Shown here: in pieces, positions 44,756 through 56,986 of the stretch
Layout of the letters: every line of letters begins with the position of its first letter
Numbering within the stretch: the stretch's first letter is position 1
Assembly: GCA_035610365.1 (NCBI GenBank)
Contig: CM069436.1
Span: 39,191,117 to 39,255,116, forward strand
Origin: Aquatica leii
Lineage: Eukaryota; Arthropoda; Insecta; Coleoptera; Lampyridae
Direction: 5' to 3'
Length of the DNA stretch: 64,000 nucleotides
Translations under genes and position numbers: made by a program
Notes under the pieces: generated by a model
Told to the model about the DNA's origin: nothing
What the model saw: the letters and a program-made list of their open reading frames with translations, nothing else
The model's database searches: none

Positions 44756-46832
44756 TATTGTTTTTTTCGTTTTTACTTTTTTGATTGCGGTAGTGTACTT
44801 TGAGCAGAACCAATATACTCAAAAAATATAACTACAAACCGCATGCATCCCTTTTTTAAAACCTTGTCTATAGATATCTAAAACGTTAATTAAACGACAT
44901 ATAGTATAAAAATTTAAAAAACCGAATAGTGTGATGATAGTTTTTGTAATTTTGCCATTTCCGACAGATATTTACTCGTAAATAAAAAAAATATTTTTGT
45001 GCCTCCATGAATTATGAATTGGCGGCACGTGGTCAACAATCAAGTTGTTTTTCAGTCTTAGTGTGATAGCAAAGATTTGTCTCTGCGACTATCTAAGCGT
45101 TCGTTTTGTTTACTTTGCCTAAGATGTTAGCAAAACCCATGTGTTTTTTAGCCGTAGAATAGTTAAGTCTCTGACCCAATCTAAGATTTTGGCAAGATTG
45201 ATCCACCATGTTGTGCGGTAATAGATAAAACCTATGCTTTAGAACAACAATTTGAAATAAGTTTTTTTTCAATTTTAATTCAGAATTGGAATTTTTATCT
45301 TAGATTCATATTACAGAAAATAGGTTTTGCGTAGAAGCAGATAGTACACTCTATTTTTTATTTACTAAAAGCGGAAGTAAATATTCCGTTCACACAATGC
45401 AATAGTTTATTATATACCAAGATTGAGAAGTGCATGATTATAAATTATATCCTAAGCGACAGATTATATCGCGAGACGCTCAAGCGTGGTCTATATACAT
45501 TTTTTCCACTACTAGAATTATTAAAACTTTTTTACCTGTTATAAAATCAAATTTAAAATTTATTAATTTTAAATTGAAAATCAAGCTAGGGTTTTTTACA
45601 GTTATTAGTTTAATAGAATTTACATTTAGTTAAGCGCGAACTTCAAATAACTTACATTTTTATAATGAAATTAATGTGTTTAATGAACGATTTAAATTCT
45701 TAAAATACCATTAAATAAAATCTCTTGCCTCTAGTATACAGTTTTGTAAACTTTTTTTTCTTGATAACTGTGGTTAATAATGAAATATTATTTACTTGCG
45801 CTTAAAAAAGTACAACTTCACAGTCTACGTAATAAAGAAAGCTTATACAACTAGTAGTGGAATAAAAATATTATAGTAATTTAAGCAGTAAGTTCAAAAT
45901 GTTCATTAAATGACAACTACAAGCTTTGAATCCATATTTACAAATTATATGACTTGCAAATTTAGTTTTTATTAAAAATAAATTGGTAAACAATAAAACA
46001 CAAAAGCAAAATAAAGATTTGCAAACGTCATTAGTGTAGGTTATGTCAACTATTTTTCTACGTAAACTTAGCTTGTCGATAGCCAATCAAATGTTTGTAT
46101 TTTTATACGCAAAATTTAACTTGCTTCCCGTAATTAAAAAACAGCGTCTAGTTGTACTAAAAGATAAATTCAAGTGTGCTACGTAAAGTTTTGCAACATA
46201 GTTTAAATTTTTGATAGTAGAAAGCTGATAATAAATAATTAAATATCAAAGCAAAAGCAATATTGTACGAGACTCTACATTTAAAAATTTACAACTAAAT
46301 GCAAAAATTTAAGATACGAAAACTATTTAAACTAATAACGCGTAATAGAAATCAGACCGACAAGATGAATCGTCTTTTAAAAGTCGTTTTGGTGATTATC
46401 TTGACGTTATAAATTTATTACACATACAAACAACGTAAACAAGCGTAACTTTAACGTCAAACGTGTTGCACAAATAACAGGCGTTTGTAAATCAACAGAA
46501 TACCTGTTAATTAAAATAAAAAAACAAAAATAGGTATATTTAGCAAGACCAGACAAGCAATTCAATTAAAAAAACAACAAAAAGAATACATTTTGTCTTT
46601 ATATGCCTTTCATATTTGTTTAAGTACAAGTTTGACTATCCGTTAAAAAACTATTTAAAGCCATAACAAACTAAGAAAAGTTATGATTCAAAACTACATA
46701 AGGATTGATAAAAATATTTCAAAAATTTACTTTTTCGTACTATATATATTATATCAATCACAAGAGTAAGAATGTTTACGTTCTGTTATAAGAAATTATG
46801 TCAGGAGAATTACATTTGGTAGCGGTCCTGAC
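44756..46832. other. AT-rich DNA, no gene seen
   Basis: 2 kb with only short unrecognised frames on both strands and no repeat partner noticed. Confidence 0.5.
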
Positions 46833-46872
46833 AGTGCCGCGCCAATACTTACTAGCGCCTGTGTGCAAAAAT
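46833..46872 (+). repeat. Candidate hAT terminal inverted repeat
   Basis: CAGTGCCGCGCCAATACTTA followed by CTAGCGCCTGTGTGCAAAA has the CAG(T)G start and GC-rich body usual for ends of hAT elements of the DUF4371 type. It lies 330 bases outside the C-terminus of the hAT pseudogene. The matching right end was not found. Confidence 0.4.
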
Positions 46873-47159
46873 TTTCATTATAGTTAAATAAATTGTTTGG
46901 TATTGTTAAATAAAAAGTCAAGTAAAAACAAACAAATATCTTAAAAATAACAAAAAAAATTCCAACCTGTAATTAAAACTAATTCTCCTTTACAAGCTAC
47001 TTCTAACAAATAACAATAAATAATAAATTATTTCTGTCAGCACTGTCAGATAGACCTACCTAATGTTACAAAACAAAAGAAAATATATTTTCACAAATTA
47101 AAAAATTGGCAATTCAAAAAAAATATCCACTTTTCCAGGTTTCATGTCAGCAATTTTTT

Positions 47160-49162
47160 TTTGATATGATGAATATATACATATGTCTTCTAATATAGAT
47201 GATTCTATTGAGATGATAGATAAATTTGATAACCGTTCTTAACTCATGGTCGACCTTAAATATTTTTTATTTGCTTTAATTTGGAGAAGGATCCTTCTGC
47301 AGTGGCTACAGATACTGGTAAAGTGAGTAGATGCTAAGTTTGGATATACTGCAATTAAATCATTATAAAATATAAACTGTAAAATTTTAAATATATCATT
47401 TTTTAAATCTTTTAACACAGACTAGATTTGTACACTTTCGTCGTATAAATCGTCTTTATCTATATCTAAATTATCGTTAAATCTTAATTTTTTTTCAGGA
47501 GTTTCGTCTAAATGGTATAAAAATTGAAATCTTTCATTGACTGAAATTAATGCTTGATCCAGAATCCAGTAAAAAAAGTTAATTTTGTATAATGTTTTAG
47601 AATCTGAAATTAGTTCATCCTTATGTTCGTAGTCAAACTGTTTAGTTTTGTCGACGCCGTAGAGGGGCGACTGTTTGAAAATTGGGTTCCACATCTAACG
47701 TTTTTGCAGTTTCTTTTGCTGCAGTAATAACGCCATTAAGTTTTTCATCTGTGCGGAATTCGAGCAAAAATTTTTTTAATTTGGCTTCCGGAGCCAATTG
47801 TATATTCATAGCTTCTGATTGTAAAATTTTACTAGCAAAATTGACTTGCACTAAAACTTTATACCAGATATAAATTAAACATATCAACGTCAATGTTGAT
47901 ATTTGTTCCCTAAACAACTAGCTTGATATTTTGATTTCTAATCAAATCTATCTGAATTTGTTATGTCGTATAATGCGTCATATATTTCTGGTAAATTTTT
48001 AAACAGTGGCTTTATTGCATCAATTTTGCTTGACTATCTCGAGTCAGATAATGGTTTTAAAGCAGAATTAACTAAATGCAGTTTGACAATATTCCAACGT
48101 TTAGTAGACGCACAAAAATGTTTATATATCTCTTGAACTAAACTGGAAATAAAAACCAACTGTTTCGGGATTAAATTTTGCAGCAGCATAAACTATTGAA
48201 TTGAATGTGTGAGTTTCACAAGGCATATAAAACGCTCATGGATTCAGATCTAAAAGAATTTTCTGCAAACCGCAATTTTTACCACGCATATTGGAACCGT
48301 TATCATAGCCCTGTCCCATCACATTATTTATATCTAAATCGAATTTTTTTACTATTCTATTATAAAGGAACTCAAACCAATGCCAGTTGTATCAAAAAAC
48401 TAAAAAATGTTCGCGTATTTTTAATTTTTTAGAACAGGTGTTAAAGTAGACAAAACGTATGCTAATACTAATTTGCACTAAATGTGCAATATCCAATGTA
48501 TAGTCCAATATTATTAAAAAATACTTATTCTGTCTGCATAAATTCAAAATTGAAGTTTGGATTTCCTTTGCCAAAACAGATACGATTTCATTTTATATTT
48601 TTCCACCAAGATACGTGGGCGTTTTTTTAGCTTGTGAAGTAGCACGTTGAATATGATCACTTATTATATGATCAAATTTACTTACCATTTCAATACACTT
48701 CAAAATAATTTCCGTTATTATTTTGAAATAACATACTGTCTTTACCTTGAAAAGCTAAGTGAGATCAAATTTTTCATGTCTACTTAGATTCATTGCTAAA
48801 TGTAACCAATTATTACAACTCCGAGAAAATTTATTATTCTCTTGCACATCGAAAAGTTTGCAACAAAAACAGAAAACCATGTTTTTAGATATCGAATAAA
48901 GTAACCAATTTCTATGATAAATTTTTCGTTTTTTAAACTTTTCTTTCGAGCCATTTTCAACTAAAATTTATATAGTATTCGTACTTAGAGCCTTTGCCCG
49001 TCGACCTGGATCATCGTGAATAGAGTTTACCTTGCTCAGGTCTATATCAGTGTTGGTTTCACCAAAGATTGTTAATTGTTGTGGTTCTTCTTCAGTTGTA
49101 ATCTGCGCATCAGTGGACCGTTTGGTTTTCTTCATTGTCAGTAGGAGTCGTAGGCAACCCAC
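47160..49162 (-). pseudogene. hAT transposase (DUF4371/ZMYM-like), decayed
   Basis: Minus-strand blocks in order: an N-terminal segment ending DPGRRAKAL (48968-49162), the TTF-type zinc-finger region near 48850-48960 (WLLYSISKNMVFCFCCKLFD), RATSQAKKTPTYLGG near 48590-48660, YFLIILDYTLDIAHLVQIS (48450-48530), LDINNVMGQGYDNGSNMRGK near 48250-48330, then WYKVLVQVNFASKILQSEAM (47642-47870), FDYEHKDEL and DQALISVNERFQFLY (47422-47694), and the dimerisation end near 47190-47290 (FSKLKQIKN, ERLSNLSIISIE in shifted frames). The set defines the DUF4371-containing hAT family. Many stops; inactive. Confidence 0.85.
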
Positions 49163-51665
49163 CGTACGCCTAGATATTGCTACAACATTTTCCTGAGCTT
49201 TTGGAAATCTGTCTCCGTTTTTGAATAAAGGTGCTAATCATAGATAAACAATGCGCTAATTTTTTATTTTAAATAAACAAACTCTAACTCTAACCTACTA
49301 ATTTGTTTATTATATCATCCTAACAACCTGTTGCCCTACAGAATGATTTAAAATTTAATTTCATTTCCTATAAGAGAAAAAAAACAGCAACATTTTATTA
49401 AAGTTACTGAAATTTCTACCACACATGTATCACTAATTGTTTGCTAAAATATAAACTAATTCTTAATTTTTTTTGTATATTCTTATAGTTTAAAAATGCG
49501 CCAAGTAGCAATAAACCCCACAAAAATTTGGCAAGTATATATTTTTTATTCCCATTAAGCAAGGTAGGTTCATTGCAAATTTTCTACAAGGTTATAAATA
49601 AAACTGCAAACTTAATAGTTTAGTTTCTAAATACTTTCAGAAAATTTCTGCAGCAGTTGAATTTGACCCTATTTCAATTTCCACTAGAAACTTTTAAGTG
49701 ATTAGTGAAGATCATCTGTCAAGTAGCAGCAAATTTGAGTTTACTTGATGCAAAGAAGCAGTGTATGTATATTCAAAGTTACCATGTGACAATTTATTGC
49801 GAGTTTTAGAAACACATATTTCTTTAGTGTTGTAGAGAATTTGTAAAACTCTTTTATCTAAAAGAATCTAAATAGAATACGTCTTAAAATAGAAATATGT
49901 ATTCAATTTTCAAAAAATTTAAATTAACTCCCAACAGGGATAGGTACGAACACGATAAAAAGTGTATAACAATAAATTAACAAAAAACAAAAATTATATG
50001 CCGAATTATACTTATAATACCTTATGAACAATTACAATACTTCACTAAAACACCACTTACACAATATGACAGTGTGTTAATGTTGTAAAGAATCGAAACT
50101 GCCACTGTCCTTATACAGAACTATGAAAACCGACAAGTTGTGACAGATCGCGACGTGAATGAGATTGCTGACAAAATTGCAGCAAAAGACTTGATAGTCG
50201 CTGTTAATTAGGCGTTACCGGGACGCCGATAGCGATGCGTGCCTTGAATTTGTATTTTGCTTGTTTCTACAGGATTTTTCCTGTTTAAATGCAGTTCATA
50301 ATGCATTTCATATTTCTAACATGGTTTAAATAAGCCTGCAATTTGCAATTTGTTAAATAGAGATTATTAAATTCAGTGGCGGCTTCTCTATAAGGTCATT
50401 TGGTCAATGATCCTCCGGAAAAATGAATAATGAAAGTATTTTATTTACTTTAAAATTACAGAAAATTCGCGTTTAAATTAAATTATTAGAAATTGAATTT
50501 CATGCGTTTAAATTAAGAATTGAGTTACGAAAACTTGCGACTCTACCGAAGGCTCACATTTACGTGTGCCCGCGTGTATAATATTGAAGTAAATGATATA
50601 GTTATTGTAGCCAATAGTGTTACAACAACAAATTTTTTTGTGTTTGCTCGGCTGCTGTGGCAGATGGGGTGGGATAAAAAAATTGATCGCGACAATTAGA
50701 AAAATTACCTTAGTGTGGGCGCCAAGTAGTCAACAAAAAACGTTTCCGAGCTAGAGCAAAAGCAGAAGGCTACTATCCGCTTTTTGACAAAATTAACAGA
50801 GACAGGACCATAGGTACACAAAACATAAATTGCAACACATAATCATTATAATTAATCTTTCTAAGCAACTGAAATTAAAATAATATTTTCTAGAAAATAC
50901 CTCATGCCCATGTAGCAATTTCCTTACATCAATCAGGTAACAGCTTTTTTTGCAAAAACAGCAACCAAATTCTGCTGGTATCACGCGTTCGGGAGCCTAT
51001 CTCGCCGGACAAGTAGCGTCTTACGTCAATTGCCCTTACTCTGGTTTCGAAACGACAAAAACCTCGGAATTTCTCTTTACCTTCCTTTTTTTGTAATCCA
51101 AAACGTCTAAATACAAAACCGGTATTACAAAATTTTTAGATTTAATTATGAAGGAAATATACTAACCTCCACTTTACGGAGACGCTAAATTAAATTTGTT
51201 ATTATTATAAGCCGTAACAACGATTCACGATTGGCCTGCACACTCTGAAGAAAATTCTTCCAATAAACAGGTGCCAATCGCACTAATTAATAAGGAAACT
51301 ATCCGCACAGCAGCGATAATTTTCCTCAAAATTATTTTTAACTTTTCCTATCGTTCAGACAGGCAGCATATGAATGCCACGCGTTATTTCGTGCCGTTAA
51401 ACCTAATCTTACAATTGAAAGGTTTGGTGCAAAAAGGGTACAAGTGATTTTTTTAAATTTTTGATTAAAACGCATATATGTCAAGTTAAACCTACCCTCT
51501 GTTAGTACAAAAAACATACAAGTGCATTTTGATCTTAGCAGTGACATTTTTAGAGAAGTAGCATAACACACTAAACTAAAACCTCACAATGTTTTTTGCA
51601 AAAACGATAATAAAAGCACTAACTCAAATTGTCTACTTATACACTTATACCCTTTTTGCACCAAA
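49163..51665. other. Mostly unannotated spacer
   Basis: No gene recognised. At 50374 the sequence CAGTGGCGGCTTCTC starts a GC-richer segment that resembles the left end of a hAT element; no partner end was seen. Short frames at 50793-50984 and 51338-51571 lack domains. Confidence 0.4.
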
Positions 51666-51670
51666 CCCTT

Positions 51671-51954
51671 TGTAAAGACGTCGCCGGTCATTCGCCTTTT
51701 AAATGTAAAATACAATTGTTAGTTAGTTAGATGTTTGCTTATTGTGCCCTTCTGCGAAAGGGATTAAAGTCTAGGTACCTGCGGATAGTTACCGAGGGTA
51801 AAGAACTGATTGAAGGGCAGTTGCTGTTCTGCAATCACATTTCATGCAGCTCATTTTACAACAGTTTTTGTAAAAATACATTGTTCTTAAAATACATCTA
51901 TTTTATTATTAAACAGCTAATAATATATACAGTCCACTTATTTCGATTAAAACA
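51671..51954 (+). repeat. BEL 5' LTR
   Basis: 284 bases starting TGTAAAGACGTCGCCGG and ending AAAACA (TG...CA). It holds promoter and polyadenylation functions of the element by family knowledge. The 81-codon frame inside it recurs in the 3' LTR and is not a gene. Confidence 0.97.
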
Positions 51955-51955
51955 T

Positions 51956-51973
51956 TGGTCCTTCGAGCCGGAT
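51956..51973 (+). other. Primer-binding site, tRNA-Tyr
   Basis: TGGTCCTTCGAGCCGGAT, one base after the LTR. Its complement ends CGAAGGACCA. It matches 18 bases of the insect tRNA-Tyr 3' end (acceptor strand TCGAAGG with discriminator A, T-stem CCGGC), so tRNA-Tyr should prime minus-strand synthesis. Confidence 0.85.
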
Positions 51974-52138
51974 TAATAATCAAGCAGCATTTTAAACAGC
52001 AATAATTAAGTGTTTAAGTGTTAGCAAGATTGGCAGAAAGTGCAAGAAGCAGTTACAGAAGTTAGACCACGTTCTAGACATCAGTTCCTTCCTGCTACCT
52101 ACCTGTAAGTCAAATTTTTAATTTATTTAATTTAAGCT

Positions 52139-53146
52139 ATGGCAAAGGTTCTGCAAACAAAGCGAGACCAACTCAAAGGAAAATTAACACGCTTACAAAA
52201 TTATGTATCGGAAATAACGAATAATGAAATAACACCGGAAATTATAAGCGAATTAAAATGTAGATTAGATAAATTTGAAAATCCCGTTTGGACAGAATTT
52301 GACGATACACAGTCTCAATTAGAATTAAAGTTTCCTTCAGAAACAGACACACAAGAAAGATCTTCCTTTGAAAACGATTACTTTAAATTAATCGCAAAAA
52401 TTAAGTCATGCTTAAATACAAATATTAACTTAAGGGAATCAAATAGTTCTCAGTGTAAACAAAATTTTCTTCAAATAAATCTGCCTGCAATACAATTAAA
52501 AACATTTGACGGTAAATATGAAAATTGGCTAGAATTTAGGGATTCATTTAATGCATTAGTAGAGCATAACGATACATTAACAAACATTCAAAAATTTTAT
52601 TACTTACGGTCATCTTTAGAAAAGGAACCCGGGCAAATAATTAAGTCTATAGAAGTATCAGCTGATAATTATCAAGTCGCATGGAGGTTGCTTTTAGATA
52701 GGTACGAGAATAAGCCATTAATAATTCATAATCATATACATGCAATTTTTGAGTTACCAAATATTAAAAGAGAATCGCACTTCGAGTTACGTAACTTATT
52801 TGATAATATAACTAAACATTTGCGCGCATTGACTATTTTAGGTGAAATTACTGAGGCATGGGATAGGCTAATTATTTATATACTAAATACTAAATTTGAT
52901 CTTGTAACGCGACGTGAATGGGAAAGTTATGATTACAGCGAAGAATTACCGACCATGAAAGACATGAATAATTTTTTAAAATCTAAATGCAACGTATTAG
53001 AAAAGTTAGAAATGACAAAAAATGAAAAGGTTAAACAGATGCCAATGCAGAAAGCTTCTCAATCATATTCTAGTTTCCATAATTTAAATTGCTTTTTCTG
53101 TAATAATTCACACGCAATTTATAATTGTCCTTCATTTTTAAAATAA
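52139..53146 (+). CDS. BEL gag polyprotein (N-terminal part of gag-pol)
   Basis: 335 residues. The N-terminal ~110 residues are helical and charged. From 122 on is the DUF1759 core (FDGKYENWLEFRDSFNALVE, KFYYLRSSLEKEPGQII, YQVAWRLLLDRYENK). Residues 318-330 form a CX2CX3HX4C zinc finger. Then a TAA at 53144-53146. gag packages the RNA in particles. The pol frame continues in the same reading frame after this TAA, and zinc fingers on both sides normally lie in one protein, so the TAA is either a nonsense change or a read-through point. The start is the first ATG after the primer site (165 bases). Confidence 0.93.
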   Translation: MAKVLQTKRDQLKGKLTRLQNYVSEITNNEITPEIISELKCRLDKFENPVWTEFDDTQSQLELKFPSETDTQERSSFENDYFKLIAKIKSCLNTNINLRESNSSQCKQNFLQINLPAIQLKTFDGKYENWLEFRDSFNALVEHNDTLTNIQKFYYLRSSLEKEPGQIIKSIEVSADNYQVAWRLLLDRYENKPLIIHNHIHAIFELPNIKRESHFELRNLFDNITKHLRALTILGEITEAWDRLIIYILNTKFDLVTRREWESYDYSEELPTMKDMNNFLKSKCNVLEKLEMTKNEKVKQMPMQKASQSYSSFHNLNCFFCNNSHAIYNCPSFLK

Positions 53147-53170
53147 GCTATTGAAGACAGAATTGCAAGT

Positions 53171-56100
53171 GTGAAAAAGCATAAGCGCTGCCTGAATTGT
53201 TTTAGAAACACTCATTTTTCAAATCAATGCCGTGCCAATACATGCAAAAAATGTAGGAAACCTCACAATTCTCTGTTACATTTAGACATAAACAGTAATA
53301 TTTCTGCGGCTTCGAATACAAACGAAACTAACTTGACAAAGTCAGATAATGAACCATTAGCAACTATTTCAAATCATGCAAATACGCAAAGCATATCAAA
53401 TTCACAGGTATTGTTATCGACAGCAATGGTTAAAATAAATTATAGCAAAGATAAATTTTATACGTGTCGCGCGCTTTTAGACAGTGGATCGCAAAGTCAC
53501 TTCATAACAGAGCGTATGTGTCAAAAATTAAATTTAAAACCCACAAAGGTAGATTACGTTGTAAAGGGGGTTGGGCAAGCATTGTCTAATATAAACACAC
53601 AAGTAAATGTAAAAATTTGGTCTACTGTTAATAGTTTTAATGTGGACATTAATTGTCTAGTGTTACCAGTGATAACAGACGAACTTCCGGCAGTTACATT
53701 AAATAAAAATGTATTAAATATTCCTAATTACCTACCTTTGGCGGATAAAGAATTTAATCAATCAACACAAATAGATCTTTTAATAGGTTCAGGAATGTTT
53801 TGGTCTTTATTGTGTGTCGGACAATACAAATTAGGAAGTAATATGCCGATAATGCAAAAAACTCAGCTAGGATGGATCATAGCGGGCAACTTAAATTATA
53901 ATCAGTCAGAAAATATTCAAATAAGTTGTTTTAGCATAAATGCCACTGAGGATTCGGTTAATGACGATACGATTAGGAAATTTTGGGAATTAGAAGAAAT
54001 TGAACCCAAATCTAGTTTGCATTCTGCATCCGAACAATATTGTGAAAACTATTTTAAAAATACAACTACAAGAAATAATAGCGGACGTTTTGTCATAAAA
54101 ATTCCATTTAAAGAAAATTTAGTAAACACTTTAGGCAATTCTAGACAAATAGCTATTAATAGATTTAAATCGTTAGAACGGAAACTAATAAAAGATGAGG
54201 AATTAAAGAAAAAATATGTAGAATTCATGTTAGAATATGAGCAGTTAGGTCATATGAATGAGATAAATGATGATGATGACAGCGAAACGATAAATGTAGG
54301 TTATTTTTTGCCACATCACGCTGTGATTAAAAATGATAGTTTGACTACAAAACTACGGGTAGTTTTTGACGGGTCAGCCAAAACAGACAACAATGTATCG
54401 TTAAATGAAATCCAACATACTGGCCCTGTCTTGCAAAATGATATAGTCTCTATTTTACTACGATTCCGAACCTATAAATACGTTATTACAGCGGATATAT
54501 CCAAAATGTATAGGCAAATATTAATATCAAATGAACATCGCGAGTTTCAAAAAATATTTTGGCGGTCGGATCCTCAATTACAATTAAAATGTTATAAGCT
54601 TAATACATTAACTTACGGTACTGCTTCAGCACCATATTTAGCAATCCGTTGTCTTCATCAATTAGCAATAGATAGTGAGAGTACGTTCCCATTGGCTAGT
54701 AATGTAATAAAAAACGATTTTTACGTAGATGACCTTCTTACAGGAACAAATTCCCTAGATGAACTAATGGCATTACAAAAAGATTTAACGAATTTACTTG
54801 CTGGTGCAGGGTTTCATTTACGTAAATGGTCCAGTAATCATTTAAATGTTCTTAATCAGTTACATATTAATAGTGAGATAGATTTAGGTATAATAGAGTT
54901 AGGCGGTGATGAAACAAATAAGACGTTAGGTATTTATTGGAATCCTAAACTAGACAGTATTCAATATACTATTCGCGAAGTCGCTACAAAAAGTCGCATA
55001 ACTAAGCGCACAATATTATCCACAATTGCGAAAATATACGATCCTTTAGGTCTGTTAGGCCCAATAATTATTATGTTTAAATTAATTATCCAAGAGTTAT
55101 GGAAAATAAAAATATCCTGGGACGAAACAATTCCACAATATTTGCACACAAAATGGCTTCAATTAAAAAATAATCTACACATGTTAAATGAATTACGAAT
55201 ACCGCGACATGTTATATCCTCCAATTACGTGCATATCGAACTTCACGGTTTTTCGGACGCTTCTGAGCGCGCTTATGGCGCTTGTATTTATTTAAGATGC
55301 ATTAGTTTAAATGAAACAATCTCTTGTAACTTACTCTGCGCAAAATCACGCGTCGCACATGTCAAATCAGTTAGTTTACCTCGTCTAGAGTTTTGTGCTG
55401 CTGTTTTGTTAGCGCAGTTAGTAAAGTTAGTTGTAAAGTCAAATGTTAAGTTTAATAAAAAATATCTTTGGGTGGATTCAAAAATTGCACTCGCTTGGAT
55501 CCAGGGACCACCAAATAAATGGAAAACTTTTATAAGCAATCGCGTCGCAGAAATACAAACTATAACGAAAATAGATGAGTGGCATTACGTAAAGTCCGCA
55601 GAAAATCCTGCAGACCTATTGTCCCGTGGAGTCTCTCCAAGCTGCTTAAAAACCTCAACATTATGGTGGCATGGACCTCTGTGGCTAATGCAATGTAGTT
55701 CTCAATGGACAAATATCAAAAATGAAAAGATGCATACGGAATTGGAACAACGCAAACTCGTTCACACTTCTCTTATTTATAGTAATTCTCTTTTTACAAA
55801 ATATTCTTCAATAATTCGTTTAAAAACAACGGTTGCGTATATACTTAGATTTAAATTTAATGTAAAGGCAAACATTGAAGATAGGCAAACTGGGCAACTG
55901 ACATTAACAGAATTAGATAACGCCTTAATGCGTTTAATACAAATAAGTCAAAACGAGTGTTATCCTAATGACATAAAAAGGTTACAAAATAAAAAATCTC
56001 TTGACAATAAGAGTAAATTACTTTCATTAAATCCATACTTGGATGAGAAAGGTTTAATACGCGTTGGTGGTAGAATAAATAACTCAAAACTGAACCACGA

Positions 56101-56983
56101 CATAAAGCACCCCATAATTTTGCCTCAAGGTCACATTTTAACTAAATTAATTTTAACGAATGAACACGAACGACTATTTCATTGTGGTGCACAACACTTA
56201 TTGCATTCAATTAGGCAACGATTTTGGCCAATTGCAGGTCAAAGTTCTGCAAAAAAGGTAATCAGAAATTGTATTGTTTGTTTTAAAGCCGCACCGAAGG
56301 TTTCTACCTATCTAATGGGCAATCTACCTGCAGTACGCGTTAATCAAGCTAGTCCTTTTGAAAATGTAGGTGTAGACTACGGTGGTCCTTTTCTAATGAA
56401 AGATAGAAAATTACGTGGTGCAAAATTGATTAAAGTCTACTTATGTCTCTTTGTTTGTATGTGCACGAAAGCAGTGCATTTGGAATTAGTATCCGAATTA
56501 ACTACTAATGCATTTATGGCTACTTTGTACCGTTTCATAGCAAGACGTGGAAAACCAAACAATATTTATTCAGACAATGGGAAAAATTTTGTGGGCGCAG
56601 ATAATAAAATACGTGAAATTTTTAAGTTTTTGCAGTCTGAAAAAGACTTAATTTCTAAAAATTTATTACATGATAATATTCAATGGCATTTTATCCCGTC
56701 GTACTCCCCAACGTTTGGGGGAATCTGGGAAGCCGGGATTAAAATGACAAAATGGCATTTAAAGCGTGTTATTGGGGAGGCAAAGCTAACGTTTGAAGAA
56801 TTTTATACGGTCTTAGCTCAAATTGAATCAATTTTAAATTCCCGGCCACTTTCTCCTTTATCCTCAGACATAAATGTTATTTCTGCCCTAACACCGGCTC
56901 ATTTTTTAATTGGCAAGTCTCTCACTGCCTTGCCAGATCCAAATAAACTAGAAATATGTTCCAACCGCATGAATAAATTTTAA
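53171..56983 (+). CDS. BEL pol: protease, RT, RNase H, integrase
   Basis: 1,270 residues, same frame as gag; the true coding sequence probably runs through the TAA at 53144. Order: second zinc-knuckle region with Cys clusters (C8-C33), aspartic protease with DSGS at 104-107, reverse transcriptase with first Asp at 442 (VITADISKMYRQI) and YVDD at 518-521, RNase H (HGFSDASERAYGACIYLR, then WVDSKIALAWI), integrase with zinc-binding region and DDE residues D1069 (GVDYGGPF), D1135 (YSDNGKNF) and E1187 (GIWEAGIK). All catalytic residues seen are intact. It ends at TAA 56981-56983, which again lies inside a block that is normally continuous. Confidence 0.95.
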   Translation: MKKHKRCLNCFRNTHFSNQCRANTCKKCRKPHNSLLHLDINSNISAASNTNETNLTKSDNEPLATISNHANTQSISNSQVLLSTAMVKINYSKDKFYTCRALLDSGSQSHFITERMCQKLNLKPTKVDYVVKGVGQALSNINTQVNVKIWSTVNSFNVDINCLVLPVITDELPAVTLNKNVLNIPNYLPLADKEFNQSTQIDLLIGSGMFWSLLCVGQYKLGSNMPIMQKTQLGWIIAGNLNYNQSENIQISCFSINATEDSVNDDTIRKFWELEEIEPKSSLHSASEQYCENYFKNTTTRNNSGRFVIKIPFKENLVNTLGNSRQIAINRFKSLERKLIKDEELKKKYVEFMLEYEQLGHMNEINDDDDSETINVGYFLPHHAVIKNDSLTTKLRVVFDGSAKTDNNVSLNEIQHTGPVLQNDIVSILLRFRTYKYVITADISKMYRQILISNEHREFQKIFWRSDPQLQLKCYKLNTLTYGTASAPYLAIRCLHQLAIDSESTFPLASNVIKNDFYVDDLLTGTNSLDELMALQKDLTNLLAGAGFHLRKWSSNHLNVLNQLHINSEIDLGIIELGGDETNKTLGIYWNPKLDSIQYTIREVATKSRITKRTILSTIAKIYDPLGLLGPIIIMFKLIIQELWKIKISWDETIPQYLHTKWLQLKNNLHMLNELRIPRHVISSNYVHIELHGFSDASERAYGACIYLRCISLNETISCNLLCAKSRVAHVKSVSLPRLEFCAAVLLAQLVKLVVKSNVKFNKKYLWVDSKIALAWIQGPPNKWKTFISNRVAEIQTITKIDEWHYVKSAENPADLLSRGVSPSCLKTSTLWWHGPLWLMQCSSQWTNIKNEKMHTELEQRKLVHTSLIYSNSLFTKYSSIIRLKTTVAYILRFKFNVKANIEDRQTGQLTLTELDNALMRLIQISQNECYPNDIKRLQNKKSLDNKSKLLSLNPYLDEKGLIRVGGRINNSKLNHDIKHPIILPQGHILTKLILTNEHERLFHCGAQHLLHSIRQRFWPIAGQSSAKKVIRNCIVCFKAAPKVSTYLMGNLPAVRVNQASPFENVGVDYGGPFLMKDRKLRGAKLIKVYLCLFVCMCTKAVHLELVSELTTNAFMATLYRFIARRGKPNNIYSDNGKNFVGADNKIREIFKFLQSEKDLISKNLLHDNIQWHFIPSYSPTFGGIWEAGIKMTKWHLKRVIGEAKLTFEEFYTVLAQIESILNSRPLSPLSSDINVISALTPAHFLIGKSLTALPDPNKLEICSNRMNKF

Positions 56984-56986
56984 CAG

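Noticed and set aside
51731..51976. 81-codon frame at the BEL LTR (and its twin at 57550)
   Set aside because: It lies within the LTR and recurs because the LTR is repeated; no domain.
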